Source of the DNA: Thermoplasmata archaeon
Lineage (GTDB): Archaea > Thermoplasmatota > Thermoplasmata > Lutacidiplasmatales > UBA184
Direction: 5' to 3'
Length of the DNA: 60,165 bases
Assembly (NCBI GenBank): GCA_021827405.1
Contig: JAKAVY010000006.1
Span: 1-60,165, forward strand
A program made the translations under genes and the position numbers. The notes under the pieces are model-generated. The model searched no databases and was not told the DNA's origin. It saw only the letters and a list, made by a program, of their open reading frames with translations. This document shows positions 7,886 through 17,131 of this stretch, piece by piece; the first letter of the stretch is position 1; every line of letters begins with the position of its first letter.

Positions 7886-8689
7886 GTGCTGATCTCCCCC
7901 GAGCTCAGGTTCCTGCTCCTTCGGGAGGACCGGGCGCTGGCACTGCTCTTCGGTGGTTACGCCGTGGAGTGGCCCGGGGGCACCCTGGTGGTCAACGAGC
8001 GGGTGCCGGCCGGGCGCTTCAACTTCGTCCAGGACGTGCGCCTCGGCCCGGGACGCATCCTGGCCTTCGTGGAGAAGGCCCTGGAGCACTACTACCAACG
8101 GGCCCTGAGGCCCACCTTCGAGCTTCCCCCTGATCCGCCCCAGCCCGGGACGGTCCGGGCCCTGGCCGAGGCCGGCTACCTTCCCCTGGGACCGCACCGG
8201 TCCCGGACGCTGCTGCTCCGGGAGGGCGGGGAGCTGCCGCCGTCCGACGCCCGCTACCGTGTCCGCCCCGCCTCGGAGGAGGAGCATGGGACCTTTCTCG
8301 GTTTCCTGGCCGAGCCGCGCTACCAGATGGAACTGAACCGGTATCTCGAGGAGGATGTCTTCCACCCCCATCCGGGGGAGAGGACGGTGCCCTACCTGGC
8401 CTGGCGGGGGACGGACCCGGTGGCGGTGGCCCTCTTCCACGAGGCCGGCCCGGTCCGGGGGATCCACATCGTGGCCACCGATCCCCGGTACCGGGGCCAG
8501 AGGGCGGCCTCCACGCTGGTCACGGAGGTCCTCCGGGCCGAGGCCGGCTCTTCCCCGGGCCCCTGCGCCCTCTTCCGGGAGGGCCCGGGCGTCCCGCGTC
8601 CCCTCCGGGAACTGGGCTTCCGCGATGTCCTGTCGTTCGAGACCTACGGGTTGCCGGATCGACGCCCCTCCCCGGGGAAGGCACCGTAG
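7886..8689 (+). CDS. GNAT-family acetyltransferase
   Basis: A 267-aa protein with a C-terminal GNAT fold. The acetyl-CoA binding motif is GIHIVATDPRYRGQRAASTLV near residues 192-212 (RxxGx[A] variant RGQRAA), followed by a conserved-looking LRELGFRD near the end. The N-terminal half (about 120 residues) is a less clear domain with VNERVPAGRFNFVQDV, possibly a degenerate second GNAT repeat. The substrate is unknown. The GTG start follows a G-rich stretch and lies 81 nt after the acidic-tail gene. Confidence 0.75.
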   Translation: MLISPELRFLLLREDRALALLFGGYAVEWPGGTLVVNERVPAGRFNFVQDVRLGPGRILAFVEKALEHYYQRALRPTFELPPDPPQPGTVRALAEAGYLPLGPHRSRTLLLREGGELPPSDARYRVRPASEEEHGTFLGFLAEPRYQMELNRYLEEDVFHPHPGERTVPYLAWRGTDPVAVALFHEAGPVRGIHIVATDPRYRGQRAASTLVTEVLRAEAGSSPGPCALFREGPGVPRPLRELGFRDVLSFETYGLPDRRPSPGKAP

Positions 8690-8711
8690 CGAGGGGCCAC
8701 TCCCCGAGGCC

Positions 8712-9971
8712 TCAAGGGAGGGGGACGGGGCGGTCCCGCCCCGTGGGGCTCTTGGACCAGCCGAAGAAGTGCACGTACAGGAAGACATTCCCGAAGACCG
8801 CGGCGGCGTACCCCAGGAAAGGGACCGAGAGGGCCAGATTGTCCACCGCCCAACCGGAGAAGGCGGTGGCCCCGCCGGCCGAGGCGACCCGGGCCGCCTG
8901 GTTGGCCCCGCTCCCCTCGGCCCGGTCCTCTGGTGGAAGCATGCCCATCATGGCCGAGGTCTGGGTGGGGAGGGCCACCACCCGGAGCGCCGGGAGGGTC
9001 AGGTAGATGGCCACCGAGACCGGGAAGACCCTCAGGAAGGGGAGGAGGACGGCCAGGACGGCCCCGGTCCCCCGGGTGTAGGACAGGCTGGGGACGAACC
9101 CCCAATGCCGTTCCAGCAGGGGGGAGAAGAGCAGCGCCACGGTCGCCGAGGCCCCGCTCGCCGCCGTGTAGATGGACATCTCCCCCGCGGGGAGGTGATA
9201 GACCAGGACGAAGAAGGGCACCAAAAACGGGGTGATAAGCCCCTGGGACACCCCATTGAGGATCCCCGTGGCGCTGAACTTCCGGATCACCCGTCGGGAA
9301 CCGGTGGTGGGGCGATGTCCCCGTCGGATCCGTCGGATCTCCACCGGGACGGTGATGACCAGGGCCGCCACCGAGAGCACCAGGCCGAGGGGGAAGAGCT
9401 CCCTCAACGCGACCACCGCCACCAGGAGGGCCCCCAGCGCCGCGCTCAGGCCGTTCACGAAGGAGAGGAGGCTCAGCCACCGGGTGCGTTCGGCGGGGGG
9501 TACCAGGTCCGCCACCAGGGCCGTCTGGAAGGGCTGGACGGCGCCCCCCACGCCCCCGCCGGCGAGCGAGCCGGTCGCGCTGAAGCCCCCCAAGGCCGCC
9601 CCGAGGGCCACCAAGGGGAAGCTCCCCGGGAAGGAGAGGAGGAGGCAGGAGACGGGGAGGAGGGAGAGGGCGAGGAAGTACCCCCACCGCTGATGGTAGC
9701 GGCTCCCGAAGCGCCCCAGGCTGAAGGCGAGCAACGCGGTGGAGAGCCCTCCGCCGGCGTAGAGGAGCCCCAGGACGGTGACGCTCTGGTGAAGCTGGGT
9801 GAGGATGAGGTAGGGAAAGGCGAGGTTGAGGAAACCGGCCGCCAGGCTCCGGACGACCCGGCTGGAGGTGAGGAGGGCCAGGGAGCGCTTCCAGTGGGGG
9901 AAGGGGGAGACGGTGGGGTCGAGGAGGACGGCGGGAGGGACCGGGGACCGCTCGGGTTCTGGGGTGGCCGT
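8712..9971 (-). CDS. MFS transporter (start unresolved; possible ACG start or frameshift)
   Basis: A major-facilitator transporter of about 419 aa with about 12 hydrophobic segments; NGLSAALGALLVAV and GGGVGGAVQPFQTALVADLVPPAERT are typical MFS loops. The ORF track begins at a TTG (9734), which would remove TM1-2. The same frame stays open to a stop at 9993-9995 and encodes convincing TM1-2 (SLAAGFLNLAFPYLILT) without any ATG, GTG or TTG. An ACG at 9971 lies 7 nt downstream of AGGAGG. An overlapping frame offers a GTG at 9996. Either the start is non-canonical or a small sequencing/assembly error or mutation broke it. Substrate unknown. Confidence 0.75.
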   Translation of the reverse strand, partial: TATPEPERSPVPPAVLLDPTVSPFPHWKRSLALLTSSRVVRSLAAGFLNLAFPYLILTQLHQSVTVLGLLYAGGGLSTALLAFSLGRFGSRYHQRWGYFLALSLLPVSCLLLSFPGSFPLVALGAALGGFSATGSLAGGGVGGAVQPFQTALVADLVPPAERTRWLSLLSFVNGLSAALGALLVAVVALRELFPLGLVLSVAALVITVPVEIRRIRRGHRPTTGSRRVIRKFSATGILNGVSQGLITPFLVPFFVLVYHLPAGEMSIYTAASGASATVALLFSPLLERHWGFVPSLSYTRGTGAVLAVLLPFLRVFPVSVAIYLTLPALRVVALPTQTSAMMGMLPPEDRAEGSGANQAARVASAGGATAFSGWAVDNLALSVPFLGYAAAVFGNVFLYVHFFGWSKSPTGRDRPVPLP

Positions 9972-9973
9972 GC

Positions 9974-9986
9974 TCTTGCCTCCTTT
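9974..9986 (-). promoter_or_regulatory. Shine-Dalgarno AGGAGG before the MFS frame
   Basis: On the minus strand AAAGGAGGCAAGAGC-ACG places a strong ribosome binding site 7 nt before the ACG at 9971. This is the main argument that the MFS gene begins there rather than at the track's TTG. Confidence 0.4.
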
Positions 9987-10062
9987 GCTCGTTCACCGGA
10001 TCGGCGCGGGATCTTCGGTCGGAGCGCCAGCGCCCGGCCCTTTAAGACCCGGCGGACCGAGC

Positions 10063-10815
10063 TCAGAACGAGAACCAGGGTAGCCGGGCGGCCGGGGATT
10101 GGGGCTGGGCGATGAGCTCGTGGAGCGAGCCCCCCTGGTCTCCCGGGGCGTAGCCGTGTCGCTGGGCCAGTTGGTAGAGGAGGAAGAGGGCGTCCTCGGT
10201 GCTCTCCACGCCGAGGGACCCTTCCAGGTCCACGAGGAGCGTCCCCTTGAGCTCCCGGACCATCCCCGGCAGGTCCACGGTGAACCCCTCCTCGCCGCCC
10301 TCGGCCCGGGAGCGCTGGGCGAGGCCCAAGAGGGTCCCGGTGGCGAGGGTGAGCAGTTCCGCGCCACGGACCTTGTGGTGCTCCCACCGCCAGTGGGCTC
10401 GGGAGTCTTCCGGGGAGCCCGGGGAGCGGACCAGGATCCGGACGAAGAAGCGCTCGAACCGGTCGACCGGGGCGGGGCCCTCGGTGAGCCCTTCCACCAC
10501 GTGCCGGGCGGCCTCGTCGCCGTCGACGACCAGGATCGAGCCCCACGGTGTGGGGGCCCCGGCGGACCGGAGCCCCCGGGACCAGCGGGCCAGGAGGGCA
10601 GCGGGCCCCTCCGGCGCGGTGGCCCGGTCCTTGAGGGAGGAGAAGACCGGCAGTTTCCGGCCGGGGGTGCCGGGGGCGCGGACCCAGAAGTCCGCTTCCG
10701 CCGCGGGACGGCCGGCCCGGGGAGACTCTGGGCGGAAGCCCATCCCCTCGAGAACGCGTTGCACGCCGGGAGGATCGCTCGGGGAGGACGATGTCTCGGG
10801 GGCGTTCCGGGGCAT
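10063..10815 (-). CDS. Hypothetical protein
   Basis: A 250-aa soluble protein with no recognised family. It has a Pro/Ser-rich N-terminus, a central GSILVVDGDEAARHVV strand-turn-helix, and an alanine/leucine-rich C-terminal half (VRELKGTLLVDLEGSLGVES...). The middle contains HWRWEHHKVRGAE, a His/Trp-rich motif that might bind metal or nucleic acid. A TTAAGG box 26 nt before the ATG supports a real leaderless gene. It lies between the MFS transporter and the end of the respiratory block but has its own promoter. Confidence 0.6.
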   Translation of the reverse strand: MPRNAPETSSSPSDPPGVQRVLEGMGFRPESPRAGRPAAEADFWVRAPGTPGRKLPVFSSLKDRATAPEGPAALLARWSRGLRSAGAPTPWGSILVVDGDEAARHVVEGLTEGPAPVDRFERFFVRILVRSPGSPEDSRAHWRWEHHKVRGAELLTLATGTLLGLAQRSRAEGGEEGFTVDLPGMVRELKGTLLVDLEGSLGVESTEDALFLLYQLAQRHGYAPGDQGGSLHELIAQPQSPAARLPWFSF

Positions 10816-10840
10816 GGGGGCCCGGAACCCTCCCGATGGC

Positions 10841-10846
10841 TTAAGG
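10841..10846 (-). promoter_or_regulatory. TATA-like box for the hypothetical at 10063-10815
   Basis: CCTTAA on the minus strand, 26 nt before the ATG at 10815. The spacing predicts a leaderless mRNA. It lies just downstream of ctaB, in the 72-nt gap. Confidence 0.5.
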
Positions 10847-10887
10847 TTCCGGGGAAGCGGGCCGTCGGCCGGGCGCCGCGGCGGGGC

Positions 10888-11838
10888 TCAGAGCCCGGGC
10901 CAGCGGTACACGAGCCAGTTCACGAGCATGGCGAGAGCGACCCCGGTCAGGTAGAGCCCCGAGAAGATGAAGCTCCGGAGGGCGACCGGGCGCTCCACGC
11001 TGCGGAGGAGCCCGGTCAAGAGATAGGTGAACCCGAGCCCCAGGGCCAGGGCCAGGGCGAGGAAGACCGCGTAGTCCCGGAAGAGGAGCCCGAAGGCGAC
11101 CGTGGGGAGGAGCAGGAGGGCCCCGGAGTAGAAGGTGATCCGCCCGGAGCGGAGGGGCTCCCCCGGGGCGGGGAGCATGGGCAGTTGCGCGCGTTCGTAG
11201 TCGTCCTTCAAGGCGAGCGCGAGGGACCAGAAGTGCGGTGGGGTCCAGAGGAAGACGAGGAGGGCGAGCAGCAACCCGGCGGGGTTGAAGGTCCCCAGGA
11301 CGGCGGCGCAGCCGGCGAGGACCGGGGCGCTGCCCGCGTAGCCCCCGATGACGATGTTCCAGCGGGTCCGGCGCTTCAACCAGACGGTGTAGACCCCCAC
11401 GTACACCAGCGTCCCCGAGGCCAGGGCGAGGAAGGAGAGCCACGGGAGCCACCACGCGGCCAGGGCCCACCCGAGCGCGGTGAGCCCCAGCCCGAAGGAG
11501 AGTACGGCCCCGGCGGAGAGCCGGTCGGAGGGGAGCGGCCGGAACCGGGTCCGGCGCATCACCAGGTCGAGGTCCCGGTCGTACCAGTGGTTGAGCGCGG
11601 CGGCCCCGCCGGAGGCGAGTCCCCCGGCGACCAGGAGCTCGGCCAGGCGCCACCACGGCGGCGGGTAGGCGGGGTCCCCGGCGAAGAAGCCGGCCACGGC
11701 CATGAGCAGGATGAGCCCGGTGATCCCCGGCTTGGTCAGGGCGAGATAGGCCGAGCCCAGGGAGGGGCGCTTCCGCTCCGGGGCTCCCGTGAGGCCCGGG
11801 CCGGCCGGCTCAGGGGCCGGTGGCGCGGATGGCATCAT
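10888..11838 (-). CDS. ctaB: Heme O synthase (protoheme IX farnesyltransferase)
   Basis: A 316-aa UbiA-family prenyltransferase that converts heme B to heme O in the membrane. The first Asp-rich motif is NHWYDRDLDLVMRRT followed by RPLPS, and the second loop is KDDYERAQLPMLP; about nine TM segments are visible. ALTKPGITGLILLMAVAGFFAG is the usual N-terminal signature. ATG at 11838 (or 11835) overlaps the end of the heme A synthase gene by up to 29 nt. It is the last gene of the Tat/respiratory block and supplies the heme for the adjacent oxidase. Confidence 0.92.
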   Translation of the reverse strand: MMPSAPPAPEPAGPGLTGAPERKRPSLGSAYLALTKPGITGLILLMAVAGFFAGDPAYPPPWWRLAELLVAGGLASGGAAALNHWYDRDLDLVMRRTRFRPLPSDRLSAGAVLSFGLGLTALGWALAAWWLPWLSFLALASGTLVYVGVYTVWLKRRTRWNIVIGGYAGSAPVLAGCAAVLGTFNPAGLLLALLVFLWTPPHFWSLALALKDDYERAQLPMLPAPGEPLRSGRITFYSGALLLLPTVAFGLLFRDYAVFLALALALGLGFTYLLTGLLRSVERPVALRSFIFSGLYLTGVALAMLVNWLVYRWPGL

Positions 11839-12358
11839 CCTCCCCGAAGAGGCTCACGCGCCAGCGGGGGGGAAGGTGGGGGATGTTCACCAGGAGGGCC
11901 ACCACCAGGATCACGGCGAAGATGAGGATGGCCACGGCGAGGTGGAGGATCACCACGATCGGGTCCGCCTGGGTGAAGATGATCACCCCTCCGAGGGCCG
12001 CCTGGAGGACCACCAGGCCCAGGGACAGGGCTCCCAGGCGCCGGACGGCCCGCCCGTTCGGCTCGTAGGCCAGCACCAGGGCCAGGAGGGCGAGGATGAG
12101 CACGGAGAGGGTGAGGGCGGCCAGCCGGTGGGAGAACTCCGCGAGCACGGCGTTGGTCAGGGCATCCGGGAAGAGCCCGTTGCCGTTGCAGGTGGGCCAG
12201 CTTGGGCAAGCGAGGCTGGAGTTCGACGCCGTCACGTCGGCCCCGATGACGATGGTCACGTACGTCCAGACGGCGGTGACCACGCTGACCACGCGGACCC
12301 ACCGGTGCCCCCGGGGGTGCGGGGCCCGGGGCGGAGAGGGCCCCTCGGTCAGGCCCAT
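11810..12358 (-). CDS. ctaA: Compact archaeal heme A synthase
   Basis: At 182 aa this is about half the length of bacterial CtaA/COX15 and has four main TM segments, matching the compact archaeal form described for Aeropyrum pernix. The first loop carries the Cys pair in [15 protein letters not shown]. Candidate heme ligands are His in EFSHRLAAL and His in VILHLAVAI. It oxidises heme O to heme A, the cofactor of the adjacent oxidase. The ATG at 12358 overlaps the coxI stop by 10 nt and the gene overlaps ctaB by 29 nt. The track's 934-aa ORF is a read-through of the frame antisense to nothing real upstream. Confidence 0.88.
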   Translation of the reverse strand: MGLTEGPSPPRAPHPRGHRWVRVVSVVTAVWTYVTIVIGADVTASNSSLACPSWPTCNGNGLFPDALTNAVLAEFSHRLAALTLSVLILALLALVLAYEPNGRAVRRLGALSLGLVVLQAALGGVIIFTQADPIVVILHLAVAILIFAVILVVALLVNIPHLPPRWRVSLFGEDDAIRATGP

Positions 12359-14604
12359 GGGTCCTCCGAGGCGGGGGTCCCCCGGTACCGGCTCACCACC
12401 ATGTTGAAGATGAAGATGAGCTGAGCGATGCCGAAGATCCCGGCCCCGATGGTGGAGAGCAGGTTCAGCTGAGCGAAGTTCAGCCCGATGGGGGTGGAGA
12501 GCCCGGGGATGTAGGAGTACACCCGGCGAGGCATCCCGCCCATCCCCAGGAAGAACATGGGGAACAGGAGCATGTTCGCCCCCACGTAGCTCAGGACGAA
12601 ATGCCAGTTGGCCAGTTCCTGGTTGTACCAGCGCTTGGTCACGATGGGATAGAGGAAGTAGATGGCCGCGAAGGAGGCCATGAGGGTCCCGCCGAGGAGG
12701 GTGTAGTGGAAGTGGGCCACCACGAAGTAGGTGGCGTGGACGAGGTAGTCGATGGGGATGGACCCGAGCATGACGCCGGAAAGCCCCCCGATGAGGAACA
12801 TGGTGAAGAAGGCGATCAAGAACCAGGTGGGGGTCTCCAGCCGGACGGACCCGCCCCAGAGGGTCCCCAGCCAGTTGAACATCTTGACCCCGGTGGGGAC
12901 CGCGATGGCCATGGTGGTGAGCATGAAGGTGAACCGGACGTCGGTGGCCTCCCCGGTGGTGAACATGTGGTGCTGCCAGACCACGAAGCCCAGGATCCCG
13001 ATGGCCGCAATGGACAGGGCCATGGCGGTGTAGCCGAAGATGTGCCGGCGGACCATCTTGGGGAGGACGGTGGAGACGAGCCCGAAGGCCGGAAGGATGA
13101 GGATGTAGACCTCGGGATGGCCGAAGAACCAGAAGAGGTTCTGGTACATGAGCGGACCTCCGAGGGGGGAACCGTTCACCGCGTAGGTGAAGTGGGTCCC
13201 GAAGTTGCGGTCCGACAGGATCATGGTGAGGGCCACGGAGAGGGAGGGCATGGCGGCCAGCACCAGGAAGCTGTTGATGAACACCGACCAGACGAAGATG
13301 GGCATGTTCCAGAAGGTCACGCCCGGGGCCTTGTGCTTCATCACGGTGACGATGAAGTTCACCGCCCCGAGGATGGAGGAGACGGAGGTGATGTGGAGCG
13401 CGGCCACCCAGAGGTCGATCCCGTGCCCGGGCTCCAAGGTGGCGAGGGGGACGTAGCCGGTCCACCCGGCGTTGGCATTCGAGAGCAGAAGGATGATGGC
13501 CGCGGGAGGGAGCAGCCAGAAGGCGAGGTTGTTGATCCGGGGCATGGCCATGTCCTTCGAGCCGATCATGGTGGGGAGCAGGTAGTTCCCGAACCCGCTC
13601 ATCAGCGGCATGATGGCGAAGAAGATCATGACCGTCCCGTGCTCGGTGAAGAGCGTGGAGTACATGTCCGGGGAGATCCCGATCGAGGAGGCGGTGATCC
13701 CCAACGCGGGGACCCCCAGGTCGGTCCGGATGAGCATGGCGTAGACACCGCCCACGAAGAACATGAGGAACGCGAAGACGATGTACATCAGGCCGATGTC
13801 CTTGTGGTCGGTGGTCACCAGCCAGCGGAGCACATGGCGGCGGAACCAGTACGGGAGCGGCCGGCTCCGCGCGACCTTCTGGTAGGCCAGGTCCCGGGAG
13901 CGGTGGAGCACGTCCAGGACGTGGAAGAGGAGTCCCCCTCCCAGGGCCATGAAGGCGATGGCGAAGCCGAAGGTGCTCTCCACCCCGGGCGTGGTCAACG
14001 GGGGAAGCGTGAGGATGAAGCCGGCGAGCACCCCTTCGCCGGCGAGGACCAAGACCACCCCGGCGATGTAGTAGTCGAGCTTGCGGCTGAGGCCCTCGGG
14101 GACCTCCTCCCCGGCCGGGTAGCTCACCACGCCGGCGTAGGCGATGAAGACCCCGGCGGCGAAGGGGATAAGTCCCACTGCCCCGAGGGTCCCCTGGACA
14201 TAGCCGGTGACCGTGACCTGGATGGGGGCGGTCAGCGCGCTCGAGCTGTTCACGTAGAAGTACTGTCCGGGCGCGAGGTCGAACTGGAAGCCGTTGGACT
14301 CCCCGGCGAGGACCGCGATCCGGGGTCCCAGCGTGCTGCAGCTCGCGTCCGATCCGCAGGAGAAGACCTGGATGACGGAGTTGTTGGTGCTCCCGATCCA
14401 GCTGACGTTGTAGACCACGTCCTGGCTTAACCCGTAGGGCGTGCTGTAGCCCACCACCTGGGAGGGGTTCACCGGCTGGGGCCCGCTCCCGCCCGCGGGG
14501 GCCCCCGTGATCTGGAAGCTCCAGGAGGGGGTGGCCGGGGAGACCACCAGGGCGCCTCCGATGACGAGGAGGACGAGCCCGAGCACCAAGAGACCTCTGC
14601 GCAT
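12349..14604 (-). CDS. coxA: Heme-copper oxidase subunit I (A1-type) with N-terminal extension
   Basis: A 751-aa protein. The catalytic core starts near residue 262 ([14 protein letters not shown]). It has the low-spin heme His (TEHGTVMIF), the D-channel entry region [12 protein letters not shown], the CuB/Tyr/Glu motif [15 protein letters not shown], CuB His pair WQHHMF and the heme a/a3 ligands in HFHYTLLGG. Glu in GHPEVY marks the A1 subtype. The first ~260 residues are unusual: an N-terminal signal/anchor, a ~110-residue outside domain with one CxxxxxC pair (FSCGSDASC), then three extra TM segments before the core. It sits between a small TM gene and ctaA. Subunit II is encoded separately at 21.8 kb. 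Confidence 0.93.
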   Translation of the reverse strand: MRRGLLVLGLVLLVIGGALVVSPATPSWSFQITGAPAGGSGPQPVNPSQVVGYSTPYGLSQDVVYNVSWIGSTNNSVIQVFSCGSDASCSTLGPRIAVLAGESNGFQFDLAPGQYFYVNSSSALTAPIQVTVTGYVQGTLGAVGLIPFAAGVFIAYAGVVSYPAGEEVPEGLSRKLDYYIAGVVLVLAGEGVLAGFILTLPPLTTPGVESTFGFAIAFMALGGGLLFHVLDVLHRSRDLAYQKVARSRPLPYWFRRHVLRWLVTTDHKDIGLMYIVFAFLMFFVGGVYAMLIRTDLGVPALGITASSIGISPDMYSTLFTEHGTVMIFFAIMPLMSGFGNYLLPTMIGSKDMAMPRINNLAFWLLPPAAIILLLSNANAGWTGYVPLATLEPGHGIDLWVAALHITSVSSILGAVNFIVTVMKHKAPGVTFWNMPIFVWSVFINSFLVLAAMPSLSVALTMILSDRNFGTHFTYAVNGSPLGGPLMYQNLFWFFGHPEVYILILPAFGLVSTVLPKMVRRHIFGYTAMALSIAAIGILGFVVWQHHMFTTGEATDVRFTFMLTTMAIAVPTGVKMFNWLGTLWGGSVRLETPTWFLIAFFTMFLIGGLSGVMLGSIPIDYLVHATYFVVAHFHYTLLGGTLMASFAAIYFLYPIVTKRWYNQELANWHFVLSYVGANMLLFPMFFLGMGGMPRRVYSYIPGLSTPIGLNFAQLNLLSTIGAGIFGIAQLIFIFNMVVSRYRGTPASEDPWA

Positions 14605-14610
14605 GTTCCC

Positions 14611-14886
14611 TCACTCGAACAGCCGGATGCGGCGGGAGAGCGGGTTACGGAGCCGGTCGAGGCGATAGACCACCCCGAGGGTGAGGTAGAGGAAGAAGAC
14701 GAAGCCGACGCTCCCGAGGACCCCCAGGACGAGCATGAGGGCGACGGACCCTCCGCCGAGCGCCGCGGCGAAGGCCTCGGCGCCGCCGATCCCGCAGGCC
14801 ATCCCGGCGAGCGCGAGCAGGGTGAGGACGACCCAGATCACCCAGGTCCGGACCCGGGGAGGTCTTTCGAGGGGCTCAGTTCCCAC
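14611..14886 (-). CDS. Small two-TM protein between cytochrome b and coxA
   Basis: A 91-aa protein with two hydrophobic helices (VIWVVLTLLALAGMACGIGGAEA and SVALMLVLGVLGSVGFVFFLYLTL) and a basic C-terminus. Its start overlaps the cytochrome b stop by 11 nt, and it ends 6 nt before coxA, so it is translated with them. Size and position resemble small oxidase subunits (subunit IV-like), but no family was recognised. Confidence 0.75.
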   Translation of the reverse strand: MGTEPLERPPRVRTWVIWVVLTLLALAGMACGIGGAEAFAAALGGGSVALMLVLGVLGSVGFVFFLYLTLGVVYRLDRLRNPLSRRIRLFE

Positions 14887-16291
14887 GGGTCGACACCTCC
14901 AGGGGAGGCGCCGCCGTCGGACGGGGGGAGGGGAGCGGGCCGGCCGGGGCGGGGGCGCCTCCCGGGGCGGGTCCCTTGGTCTTGAGCTCCCGGGCCAGCA
15001 TCCGTCGCCGGTAGTTGGCCTTGTAGAGGGGATAGAGGACCAGGAGCGGGAGGGCGTTCGCGGCCACGAGGATCCCCAGGTAGGTCCCGTAGATCGTGGC
15101 CGGGATCTGCACCCCGGGCATGATGCCGCCCCAGATGGTCATGAGCACGAAGAAGGAGACCAGGAAGTTTCCCAGGAAGACCATCACGGGCCGGTCCCGG
15201 GGGTGCCGGCGCTTGCCCCCATCCAGCCAGGGGAGAATCTGGACGATCCAGGGGAGGAAGAGGATGAAGAGCAGCAACGCCGTGACGGAGCCCACGGCGA
15301 CCACGGGGGTCACGTACTGGAAGTCCGCCATCTTGTAGAGCCAGAGGAAGTACCAGTCCGGCTCGGGAGAGGCGGCTCCCGCCGTGGAGCCGTAGTAGAC
15401 CGGGAGCTGCCAGGGCCAGGCGGCCGCGATGAGGAAGAGCAGCCCGACGTAGAAGAGCGCCCACTTGGTCATGTAGAAGAAGACCCGGGGGAAGAAGCGC
15501 CCGAGCTTCCGGTCGTCGTGCTCCGTGAACTTGTTCTTCGCCCGGGGGTCGCTGGTGGCCTTCGGCGCGATCCCGTGGCTCTCGAAGAGGGAGAGGTGGG
15601 CGTAGAGCAGCCCGGCCAGGGCGAGCGGGATCACCACCACGTGGAGGGCGAACATCCGGGAGAGCAGCCCCTGGGTGGTACCGTCGGAGATGAGGAGACG
15701 GGCCGCCAGCGGGCCTAAGGTGGGGACGGAGAGGGTGAGGGAGATCCCCACGTCGGTGGCCCCCACGCTGAGCGCCGTGAAGGGGAGCAGGTAGCCGGTG
15801 AAGCCCATGCCGAGCATGGCCACCAAAAGGAGGGTCCCTACCATCCAGGAGAGCTCCCGGGGGGGTTTGTACACCCCGGTGTAGAACCCGCGGAAGAAGT
15901 GGACGAAGGCGAGGAAGATGGTGGCGTAGGCCCCGTACAGATGGGAGGAGAGCAAAAGCCAGCCCATGGGGACGCTGGTGATGATGTAGTTGGTGGAGGC
16001 CCAGGCCTCGGGGGTCCCCCCGGGGCCGGTGAGGGCCGCGGAGGGGATGTAGTAGAGGAGGAGGAGCAGGCCGGTGACCACCTGGACCAGGAAGGCGGTG
16101 GCCACGAAGGCGCCGGTCCAGTACGAGGCGTTGAAGCTGAAGGCGGGTTGGGGGCGAAGGGCCCAGGTCTTGATCCCGGCCCGGTCCTCCACGAAGTCCC
16201 AGACCCGGTCCAGGGAGCGGTTCATGGGGGAGCGCCAGGGCGGGGGCGCGCTGCCCGGAGGGGGGGGAGGTCCGGAGGGTTCGTTCGCCAT
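14876..16291 (-). CDS. Cytochrome b of a Rieske/cytochrome b complex
   Basis: A 471-aa membrane protein. Two heme-binding His pairs are visible: SSHLYGAYATIFLAFVHFFRG (His 14 apart) and FALHVVVIPLALAGLLYAH (His 15 apart). The Qo-site motif appears as PEPDWYFLWLY (PEWY variant). Core helices are followed by an extra C-terminal set and a Pro-rich tail, so it is longer than b6 and similar to full cytochrome b. It oxidises quinol and passes electrons to the Rieske protein, encoded 18 nt upstream. No cytochrome c1-like gene is present, so the acceptor is probably a cupredoxin. Confidence 0.92.
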   Translation of the reverse strand: MANEPSGPPPPPGSAPPPWRSPMNRSLDRVWDFVEDRAGIKTWALRPQPAFSFNASYWTGAFVATAFLVQVVTGLLLLLYYIPSAALTGPGGTPEAWASTNYIITSVPMGWLLLSSHLYGAYATIFLAFVHFFRGFYTGVYKPPRELSWMVGTLLLVAMLGMGFTGYLLPFTALSVGATDVGISLTLSVPTLGPLAARLLISDGTTQGLLSRMFALHVVVIPLALAGLLYAHLSLFESHGIAPKATSDPRAKNKFTEHDDRKLGRFFPRVFFYMTKWALFYVGLLFLIAAAWPWQLPVYYGSTAGAASPEPDWYFLWLYKMADFQYVTPVVAVGSVTALLLFILFLPWIVQILPWLDGGKRRHPRDRPVMVFLGNFLVSFFVLMTIWGGIMPGVQIPATIYGTYLGILVAANALPLLVLYPLYKANYRRRMLARELKTKGPAPGGAPAPAGPLPSPRPTAAPPLEVSTRGN

Positions 16292-16309
16292 TCGGTTCCT
16301 TGCACCTCC

Positions 16310-17131
16310 TTACGCGGGGCACTGCTGGTTGGACGGGGTGAGGTTGGACGCCTGGGAGCGCCCGGAGACGCCCGTCCCACCGGTGAGGCTCGTGAAGTGG
16401 TCCTTCACGGGGGGGCCGATCATGCTGTAGGCGTAGATGTTCCCTTCCGCGTCGGTCTTGAGCAGCGTCTGGGGGATGGGGAGGACGGTGGGGCCGGTGA
16501 GGATGGCGGCCCCGCCCCCGTCCGAGGTCTGCGAGACGAACGGGTCGTAGGTGGACCCGTGGCAGATGCAGTGGATGATGGCCCGCCCGTTGTTGAAGTT
16601 GCCGCACTTCCCGGCCGGATAGTAGGAGATGAATGGGGGGACGCAGCCCAGGTGCTGGCAGATGGCGCTGTAGGAGACCACCCCATTGTTCGGTCCGATC
16701 CCGTTCGGGGCGGCGGACCCCAGGTAGAGCAGGAAGTTCGGCTCGTTGGTGAGCGGATAGTTGTACAGGGTCAACTCGTTGGAGTCCGGGTTGATGTGGT
16801 CGGCGATGTTGTCCACCGTGACCGCCGACCCGTCGCTGTAGAAGAGCTGGACCGTGGGGTAGCTCGCCAGCCCCTGCAGCGGCGGTTGGGCATACTGGAG
16901 GGCCCCGGCGACGGCCCCCCCGCCGGCCACGGCGGCGAGCCCGCCGATGGCCATCAGTTTCAGGATGTTGCGCTTCGCCTCGTCCACCTGGCCCTGGGTC
17001 TTCGGGTTGCTCAGGTCCGCCGGCGCCACGTGGCGGACCACGCCCGGAGGGGTCCGGTCGAAGAGGGCCAGAAAGTCCGCCAGGCGCTGATCGTAGGCTT
17101 CCTCGCTGAAGTACGACGGTGCTCCGTTCAT
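16310..17131 (-). CDS. Rieske iron-sulfur protein
   Basis: A 273-aa protein with both Rieske ligand boxes: CQHLGC near residue 174 and CICHGSTYDP near residue 198. The N-terminal ~60 residues are cytoplasmic, then DEAKRNILKLMAIGGLAAVAGGG forms a membrane anchor whose basic start suits Tat export, the usual route for Rieske proteins. The extracellular domain has Gly/Asn-rich insertions. The ATG at 17131 overlaps the upstream gene by 4 nt; the track's longer 433-aa version is read-through. It transfers electrons from cytochrome b to a periplasmic carrier. Confidence 0.93.
   Translation of the reverse strand: MNGAPSYFSEEAYDQRLADFLALFDRTPPGVVRHVAPADLSNPKTQGQVDEAKRNILKLMAIGGLAAVAGGGAVAGALQYAQPPLQGLASYPTVQLFYSDGSAVTVDNIADHINPDSNELTLYNYPLTNEPNFLLYLGSAAPNGIGPNNGVVSYSAICQHLGCVPPFISYYPAGKCGNFNNGRAIIHCICHGSTYDPFVSQTSDGGGAAILTGPTVLPIPQTLLKTDAEGNIYAYSMIGPPVKDHFTSLTGGTGVSGRSQASNLTPSNQQCPA

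Noticed and set aside
11810-14614. 934-aa ORF spanning coxA and ctaA
   Set aside because: Only its last 182 residues (ctaA) are real; the rest is an out-of-frame reading of coxA.
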